Shown here in pieces: positions 57,805 to 64,000 of a stretch of DNA of 64,000 bases; the stretch's first letter is position 1; every line of letters begins with the position of its first letter. The stretch spans positions 1 to 64,000 of the forward strand of contig JAQWTV010000066.1 of NCBI GenBank assembly GCA_029242545.1, in the 5' to 3' direction. The notes beneath the pieces were generated by a model. That model saw only the letters and a list, made by a program, of their open reading frames with translations. It was not told the origin of the DNA and searched no databases. Both the position numbers and the translations under genes were made by a program. Source of the DNA: Roseibacillus sp. (lineage in GTDB: Bacteria > Verrucomicrobiota > Verrucomicrobiia > Verrucomicrobiales > Akkermansiaceae).

Positions 57805-59784
57805 TCAAGGCTCTGGGGTATCCAGCAGAGTTTCTTTCAAGGTGGAGTATCGCTCGGACCCGATGACGAAGTAGTTGGGATTTCCAGCTACTTTCCCATA
57901 GAATATGCGATTTCTGGGCGAAGGGCTGGCAGCTGCGAGTTCAAATGAGGACTCGCGGAACCCCTGTAGCTCGCCGTCTTCATCAAGCTCCCGAAAGACT
58001 GCAGTCAGGCGAAAGCTGGGAGAGCGTAGGGCGCGTGCGGCGGCGAGACTGGTGGGGCGCAACCATTGCTCAACGCGCAACTCCTCCATAAACTTAAGGA
58101 GTTGATTGGCGCGATGCTTGTTTAGCTCAGAGGTCACGTCTTCATGGTATTGCCGGGCGCTCCATTCCTCTGACAGGAATTTATATTTGAGCGTCAGGGC
58201 GGGATCTCCCAGGGGAACCTTGATGGGATAATGTTCGATTTTCATGGCGCTGAGATCAACGATTGAAAATGGCATGAGTAGGGAATCCTGCCACTGGTGG
58301 CTTTCTGTTGCTATAGAGGTATAGCTGGCGGGGCTGATCTCTGCGATCGTTGAGCTGCCCTGCTTCATGGCGTAGCAACGTCCTTCGGGAGAGCGACCAA
58401 ACAGGATGTCAACTGGTTCGCCTTGTTCCAGTTCAAGGAGGATTCGTTTGGTTGGAGGGGAAAGGCCGTAACGTGATAAACTAGCGGGGGCATTCGAGGC
58501 AAAGCCAACAACTTCATCGCGCGTGAGCGCTGTTAACACCTTTGCGACTACAGCTTCGTTAGCGGGGGATCGCTGACCCTCTTCCTGTAGCGTCCATCGA
58601 GGGCGCCCAGTTCGATCTTTTCCCAGAAATACATGGATGAGAGAAGTCCGGGTAGATTGATGGATGGTCATTGACTTGAGAGCCGCAATTTCAAAGTCCG
58701 CCAGGGTCCTGTCCCTGAGCTGATCTACCTTCAGTGGGAGCTGAGCGAGAGAGATGCCGCCTGCCACGGGCTTACGGGGAAGCTCAAATACGAGGCCTGG
58801 TCGCTCTTCCGAGGTAGCTAATACTGTATCCGCCTCCGGAGGAGTAGGGGGCTCTATCGTCAGGATGCTCGAAGAAGGGGTCTGATTCGGTCCGGTGCCC
58901 TTGGAAGTGAGTTCAATTTGGAGCAGAAACGCTCCGGGAGGACGAGGGGGGATGGTAATTGTGTTCCGTTCATGAATCCGGATGGCTCTCATCTGGGAGA
59001 GCCCCACGATCAGACCATTGACCATTTCAGGCTTGGTTCTGGTCTCGAGGGGCTTGGTCATGCGCCATGAGGAGGGTTGATCAGGAGCTCTGCTGAGAAG
59101 GATTTCCCGTCCATCTGACCGGATCCTGATGTTGGAGACACTTTTCTGATCAATTAAAAGAGGGTTATGATCGCGAAGGAGGTTCAGGCCGCGATCAAGA
59201 ATACGTCGAATGCTAGAGGTCAGCTTTTTTGGAGAAGAACAGACATAGATATGATCGTCCAAAGACCTCTCGCGGGGTCTCACAAAGAAGGTCTCAAGGA
59301 GACGCTCCTCTTTCTCGTCCAAACGATGCCATGCAGAGCGCCGCCCCAAGGTGAAATCTGCGAGAACTTGGTCGCCAGTCCCCTTGAGGGTTATCTGATA
59401 GGGGCCGGTGTCAGCGCCGGATGCACGCATTCCACTTTCCTCCTCCGTGATGGCTTTCTTCTTGAAGCTGTCCTCGATGCGAAGGTGGCGAGCAGCGTAG
59501 ATAATGGTCTGCAGGATGCCGTAATCCGCGCGGTCTCGTATCGGGGTGGTCATTTGCCAGGCTCCTTGGCGCTTTACGAACCTTGCCCGGTTGTCCTTGC
59601 TCTTTTCGATAATGATTTCTTCGACATCATTCAGTTCAAAGTCTGAGTAAAGGAGGCTGCCTGCCGGTTCAGAGGAGGTTCCGAATAAGAGGCCAAGATC
59701 CTTGCTGCTCAGGTGGATGGCGGCGATGCTTCCTGCCATAATGGCTAAAACGGCAAGAATCAGGGTAAACCTTCGAGAGAGCAT
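57805..59784 (-). CDS. DUF4340 domain-containing protein
   Basis: N-terminal TM, repeated ADYGILQTIIYAARHLRIEDSF / PANEAVVAKVLTALTRDEVVGFA modules; genomic context with GldG-like gene. Confidence 0.75.
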   Translation of the reverse strand: MLSRRFTLILAVLAIMAGSIAAIHLSSKDLGLLFGTSSEPAGSLLYSDFELNDVEEIIIEKSKDNRARFVKRQGAWQMTTPIRDRADYGILQTIIYAARHLRIEDSFKKKAITEEESGMRASGADTGPYQITLKGTGDQVLADFTLGRRSAWHRLDEKEERLLETFFVRPRERSLDDHIYVCSSPKKLTSSIRRILDRGLNLLRDHNPLLIDQKSVSNIRIRSDGREILLSRAPDQPSSWRMTKPLETRTKPEMVNGLIVGLSQMRAIRIHERNTITIPPRPPGAFLLQIELTSKGTGPNQTPSSSILTIEPPTPPEADTVLATSEERPGLVFELPRKPVAGGISLAQLPLKVDQLRDRTLADFEIAALKSMTIHQSTRTSLIHVFLGKDRTGRPRWTLQEEGQRSPANEAVVAKVLTALTRDEVVGFASNAPASLSRYGLSPPTKRILLELEQGEPVDILFGRSPEGRCYAMKQGSSTIAEISPASYTSIATESHQWQDSLLMPFSIVDLSAMKIEHYPIKVPLGDPALTLKYKFLSEEWSARQYHEDVTSELNKHRANQLLKFMEELRVEQWLRPTSLAAARALRSPSFRLTAVFRELDEDGELQGFRESSFELAAASPSPRNRIFYGKVAGNPNYFVIGSERYSTLKETLLDTPEP

Positions 59785-59807
59785 AGTATCGATTGTTGAC
59801 CCATCGC

Positions 59808-61352
59808 CTAGGAGCGCCTTGCGTTCCAGATAGAAAGTGAGATCAGCAGGAAGAGCCCCGGCGCAAAGAAGAGGTTAAGCTTATTTACAAAGGACACTTT
59901 CTGGGAGGAGAGGAGAAGTTTGTAGTAACGTATCGGTTTAGGGCCAATTCCGGAGAGTTCCTCCCGGCCGATAAGCCAGTTGCTGGTATTTCGGAGAAAG
60001 TCGATATGCTCTTTCTGCCTGCTGCGAGGCCGAAGAAAGTCCTTGTTGGCCACGATAATCATGCGGGAGGTGCTTTCTGCAGTCTGCTCGTTGCGTTCGT
60101 TGCCGCGGGAGACCGAGGCAGCAAGGTAGTGTGGGCCCGGTAAAGGTGCGGTGCCGTCAAGCGGCTGGGCCGTGACGCTTTCGTTAGCAGCGATCAGGGC
60201 AAGAGGAAGGATCTGTCTTAGCTCGAGATCCTCTGCGTTTTCTCTCAACTCCAGTGACGAGGTAGCACCCTCAAACATGGTGGAGGCATTGCCGAGGTCT
60301 CCTACGGCAGCTGCGTTCGTAAAGGTCGCAGGAATATCAAAGGCCCTCTGGCTTCCCTTGGCCGTCGACAGGCGTACCGCTCTCGGGGTGACCCCGTGCT
60401 CTCTCAGGAACGCGCGAATGTTGGGGGGTTGCTCCTTTCTCGTGGGGTCCATAACTACGAGGAGAGCGGCCTTGGGGCGTTTCCAGTATTCGCGAAGGAC
60501 ATCCATCTCCTGTGCGTTAAGGTCGAAGCGAGGGGCCACCAAAGCGATTCCTGCCGCGTCATCCGGAATTCGGTCGAGTCCGGAAATTCGGAATGGTGCT
60601 ATTTCGATGTTCAAGCTGGCGAATGTACGGCTTAGAAACGTCCAAGGGGCATCTTCTTCTGATCCAGCGATCTGGCTTTTATCAGCCAGAAAATACATGC
60701 GGCGGGGCGCTCCCTCGAGTGCTCGGCGGAGGGAGGCTGTTATCTGGTCCTCGTCTCGATAGCCAATCACTCTCCGACCCCTTCGCTGGTCACTGCTGAA
60801 CACGAGCATGTCTTGAACGGCAATAAACCTGATATGGGCTTTCTGCATTTCCTCTTCGGTGCGCTCGGCGGTCTCGGCTTTAATGCTCTGGGTAAGGGAA
60901 GGAAGAGCGTCGATGATGATCGTATCGTCAACAAATGCGGTATCGTATTTGTCCGCAATCGCGATGGCGGCATCGCTGTCGCGAACATAGTCTATCAGTT
61001 GAACCCGGATAGTGCCCTGGCTGAGACGCTCGTAAGCATGGAGCATTGAAGATATTCTTGGATAGTGGGCAGAATTTCTCCGGACTGCGGCGATGATTTT
61101 AACAGGGTTCTTTCGTGCGCGGAAAGAGCTGGATTGAAGGAGATTACGAGTTTGATTTGAGAGAGTAAAATCCTTGTTCTGGCTGAGGTCCCAGACTGTT
61201 TGACGATTTCCCGCAAAGTAATTCACGGAGAGTAGAATCGTCAGGCAAAGGAAAAGCTGCAGCATCATCATGCGGCCCTCTGATCCAGAGCGTCTTCGGC
61301 CTTTCTTTGGCGGAGGGTTCTGCTCCTCAAGGGTGTTGGGTTGCTCCTTCAT
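59808..61352 (-). CDS. GldG-like ABC transporter auxiliary protein
   Basis: Two terminal TMs flanking DUF/ABC_transp_aux-like domain (NKDFTLSNQTRNLLQS...; DRIPDDAAGIALVAPRFDLNAQEMDVLREYWKRPKAALLVVMDP). Confidence 0.8.
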   Translation of the reverse strand: MKEQPNTLEEQNPPPKKGRRRSGSEGRMMMLQLFLCLTILLSVNYFAGNRQTVWDLSQNKDFTLSNQTRNLLQSSSFRARKNPVKIIAAVRRNSAHYPRISSMLHAYERLSQGTIRVQLIDYVRDSDAAIAIADKYDTAFVDDTIIIDALPSLTQSIKAETAERTEEEMQKAHIRFIAVQDMLVFSSDQRRGRRVIGYRDEDQITASLRRALEGAPRRMYFLADKSQIAGSEEDAPWTFLSRTFASLNIEIAPFRISGLDRIPDDAAGIALVAPRFDLNAQEMDVLREYWKRPKAALLVVMDPTRKEQPPNIRAFLREHGVTPRAVRLSTAKGSQRAFDIPATFTNAAAVGDLGNASTMFEGATSSLELRENAEDLELRQILPLALIAANESVTAQPLDGTAPLPGPHYLAASVSRGNERNEQTAESTSRMIIVANKDFLRPRSRQKEHIDFLRNTSNWLIGREELSGIGPKPIRYYKLLLSSQKVSFVNKLNLFFAPGLFLLISLSIWNARRS

Positions 61353-61366
61353 GACAAATTAAGAAC

Positions 61367-62152
61367 CTAGCTTTTCCAACGCCGGTAGTTGAGGGCGTGA
61401 TGAGTCATGAGCAGGACGAAGGCTGTTGCAGTCAGGTAATAGATAACCGTGCGGCTGTTAATTAGCCCCCTTGAGAAGTCGCGGAGGTGTTCGCTGGCCG
61501 AGATATGGTGAAACAGCGAAGCTGCTGGAAATTGATCTCCGTAGATTGCAGTGATATATCCTAGGAAGTAGTGAATAAAGAGTAGCCCGACGGTGATCAC
61601 TCCAGCGATGATCTGGCTTGAAGTCAGGGCTGAAGCAAAGGTTCCAATGGCGAGAAAGAGGGAGCCCATGAGAAGGATCAGGAAGAACGCTCCCACAAGA
61701 GAGCCCGCGCTGAAGGGAGGGTCTAGATTCGTCAGGAGGCCAAAGATTTGGAATTGAAGGAAACTCGGAATCCAGAGAAGAAGGTAAAAGCACAGGGTGG
61801 CAAGGTGTTTTCCCAAGACGAGCTGTGAGGTCTGCACGGGCGCGGTCAGGAGGGTCTCGAGGGTTCCGGCCCGCTCCTCCTCGGCAAAGAGGCGCATGGT
61901 AATCAGGGGGAAGAGAGCGAGAAAGTAGAACCAGAACTGGGGCATATGGAAAACGATGTAGACCAGGCTTTCCGGGATTGGTGCGTCCTGAAGAGCCTTC
62001 ATTGCGCTGGAGACTGACCAGCCCTGCATGACGGTTACTAGGGTTAGAAGAATCCATCCTAATGGACTCAGGAAGAAGCCTCGGAGCTCCTTGCGGAGAA
62101 TGATAAGAAGAGTGCTCATTTCAGTCCTTCCGCGTAAGTTCAACGAAAACAT
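61367..62152 (-). CDS. ABC-2 type permease (GldF-like)
   Basis: Six-TM protein with MRLFAEEERAGTLETLLTAPVQTSQLVLGKHLA. Confidence 0.88.
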   Translation of the reverse strand: MFSLNLRGRTEMSTLLIILRKELRGFFLSPLGWILLTLVTVMQGWSVSSAMKALQDAPIPESLVYIVFHMPQFWFYFLALFPLITMRLFAEEERAGTLETLLTAPVQTSQLVLGKHLATLCFYLLLWIPSFLQFQIFGLLTNLDPPFSAGSLVGAFFLILLMGSLFLAIGTFASALTSSQIIAGVITVGLLFIHYFLGYITAIYGDQFPAASLFHHISASEHLRDFSRGLINSRTVIYYLTATAFVLLMTHHALNYRRWKS

Positions 62153-63053
62153 CCTCCAGTGTAGCCGCGTAGCGGTGAAGGCTCCGTAAAGGCCATCCCT
62201 CTTCCCGGGCGAGGTTCGCCAGTCGTTCGCGGGTGTCGGTGCCAGATTCGACTAGGATAGAAAATTCGCCCCAGCTTCCACGATCTCGCTCATGGGTGAC
62301 CTTCTTGACCTGATCAAGACTACTCATTTTCTCGTGGGCGATCAGGGGGTCAGCCTTTAATTCAATGGAGATGCGGCCGGCACTGCGCATTTTGGAAACC
62401 AGGTTTGAGGGGGTGTCTGAGGCGAGAACCATCCCTCCGTCAATAATCACGATCTTATCACAGATCATTTCCACCTCACTCAGAATATGAGTCGAAAGGA
62501 GAATGGTGTGGGACTCTCCAAGTTCCTTGATGAGATGCCGAATAGATCGGATTTGGTTCGGGTCGAGTCCGTTGGTTGGCTCGTCGAGGATCAGGAGAGG
62601 GGGATCGTGGATCAGGGCATCGGCCAATCCTACCCGCTGGCGGAATCCCTTGGAAAGGGTCTTGATCATCTTACGGCGGACGTCACCTAATCCGCAGCGT
62701 TCAATGACCTCGTCCATGCGGCGGCGAAGGGTATTGCCCCTTAGTCCCTTAATGTGACCGCGAAAGCGCAAATATTCACGTATTCGCATGTCGCGGTAGA
62801 GAGGGACTGATTCGGGAAGGTAGCCGATGCGTTGGCGGGTTTCCAAGGAGTGCTCGCTCACATCCAGGCCATCGACGGTGGCTGTTCCGCTGGTTGCAGG
62901 CAGAAACCCGGTAAGGATACGTATTGTAGTGGTCTTCCCGGCACCATTTGGGCCTAGGAAGCCGACTACTTCTCCCTTTGCAGCTTCGAATGTGGCCCCG
63001 GATACCGCTGAATGTCGGCCGAAGCGTTTGGTGAGATTGTCAACCTTGATCAT
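62121..63053 (-). CDS. ABC transporter ATP-binding protein (GldA-like)
   Basis: GPNGAGKTTTIRILTG Walker A, LSKGFRQRVGLADALIHDPPLLILDEPTNGLDP signature/Walker B. Confidence 0.93.
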   Translation of the reverse strand: MIKVDNLTKRFGRHSAVSGATFEAAKGEVVGFLGPNGAGKTTTIRILTGFLPATSGTATVDGLDVSEHSLETRQRIGYLPESVPLYRDMRIREYLRFRGHIKGLRGNTLRRRMDEVIERCGLGDVRRKMIKTLSKGFRQRVGLADALIHDPPLLILDEPTNGLDPNQIRSIRHLIKELGESHTILLSTHILSEVEMICDKIVIIDGGMVLASDTPSNLVSKMRSAGRISIELKADPLIAHEKMSSLDQVKKVTHERDRGSWGEFSILVESGTDTRERLANLAREEGWPLRSLHRYAATLEDVFVELTRKD

Positions 63054-63187
63054 CTTGGGTATGACGAGAACCGGTTTGCATGTGCGATTGACTCTCCGAG
63101 TAAGAGACCTTAACTAAAGCGAAACGTGGCCGGCACCAAGGAAGAAAACCCCAAGGGCCGTCTGCCAATCCCCTCTGGTCACGCTCG

Positions 63188-64000
63188 ATGAACTCATCCG
63201 TTACCGCCCGCATGACCCCTAATCTGCTGGAAGCGAATTATCAACGCTGGCTCGATGACCCCACGGGTATTGATCCTACGTGGGCTGCCTTTTTCGAGGG
63301 TTTTGAACTGGGAACTGCCCAGCTTGAGGAGTTGGGAGAGGCTGAGCAGAATGGAGCAGCCACGGCCAAAGCGGGGGCGGAGGAAGGAGAGGACTCAGCG
63401 GCTCTACCGGATTCAGTATATTCGGCCTTTCGGGGTAGGTTAGTCAGTCTCGTCTACAACTACCGGACTCTTGGGCACACTCAGGCCCATATTAATCCTC
63501 TCGATGACTGTCCGAAACCGAATCCCAGGCTCGACCCCATCAAGTTCGGGTTCGAAGAGAGGGATCTTGGGCGGAGGGTGTCCACCCAGTTCTTTCGGAA
63601 TGGAGAGGAAATGGAGCTGGGAGAAATGATCTCCGGATTAGACGCGACTTATTCAGGATCGATTGGGTTTGAGTTCATGCACATCCACAACACGGAGGTG
63701 CGAAACTGGATTCGGGAAAAGGTCGAGGGGCGGGTGATTGAGAGCAACCCCTCTCGAGACATGAAGGAAAAGGCCTTGGGGTGGATCTTCGAAGCAGAGC
63801 TCTTTGAATCGTTCATTGGGAAAAAGTTTTTGGGAGAGAAGCGTTTTTCGCTAGAGGGTGGAGAGGGGCTGATGGCGATTCTGAATCGGATTCTTGAGCT
63901 GTCTCCAAGTGTCGGAGTCAAGGAGGTGGCGATGGGGATGGCTCATCGCGGTCGATTGAATGTCCTCGGCCAGATTGTGCGCAAGTCTCTCCGCACGATC
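63188..64000 (+). CDS. sucA: 2-oxoglutarate dehydrogenase E1 component, 3'-truncated by window edge
   Basis: ATG 63188 opens MNSSVTARMTPNLLEANYQRWLDDPTGIDPTWAAFFEGFELG...; EFMHIHNTEVRNWIREKVE, KRFSLEGGEGLMAILNRI, EVAMGMAHRGRLNVL. Missing from the ORF track because it runs off the edge. Confidence 0.92.
   Translation, partial: MNSSVTARMTPNLLEANYQRWLDDPTGIDPTWAAFFEGFELGTAQLEELGEAEQNGAATAKAGAEEGEDSAALPDSVYSAFRGRLVSLVYNYRTLGHTQAHINPLDDCPKPNPRLDPIKFGFEERDLGRRVSTQFFRNGEEMELGEMISGLDATYSGSIGFEFMHIHNTEVRNWIREKVEGRVIESNPSRDMKEKALGWIFEAELFESFIGKKFLGEKRFSLEGGEGLMAILNRILELSPSVGVKEVAMGMAHRGRLNVLGQIVRKSLRTI

Noticed and set aside
60151-60762. 203-aa plus-strand ORF antisense to the GldG-like gene
   Set aside because: S/R/A-rich shadow translation without a domain.

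Overview
This 64 kb window is a dense bacterial chromosome segment. Gene content suggests Verrucomicrobiota/PVC (inference: tandem sulfatases, HEAT/beta-propeller dehydrogenase-like protein, T2SS-like cluster with TPR protein, giant CotH/LTD/cadherin-like protein). I saw no rRNA, tRNA, CRISPR array or transposon. Main blocks: (1) partial SSS-family symporter, AGE epimerase and two secreted sulfatases; (2) a type II secretion-like operon (pseudopilins G/H/I/J/K, L, M, a C/P-like protein, secretin D, then a TPR protein) with no E/F/O genes in the window; (3) housekeeping genes (MntR-like regulator, ClpB, M28 peptidase, AGCS symporter, UvrD-like helicase, CstA, CoaD, PpiC/SurA-like, Mfd, amidase, M48 protease); (4) a 2.6k-aa secreted protein with nested cadherin-like repeats, LTD domains and a CotH kinase-like domain; (5) PBP2-like protein, DUF6941-like protein, SDR, a possible GH75-like protein, HEAT/beta-propeller protein, LigA, VanZ; (6) a BrnT/CopG-type toxin-antitoxin pair; (7) a GldA/GldF/GldG-like ABC system with DUF4340; (8) the 5' end of sucA, cut by the window edge. 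Main observations for follow-up: a PutA C-terminal remnant with an in-frame TAG, an mfd gene whose reading frame runs about 100 codons upstream without ATG/GTG/TTG, two homologous beta-sandwich inserts nested at the same place in two cadherin-like repeats, and low-complexity R/G/S/P-rich tails on three T2SS-like components.
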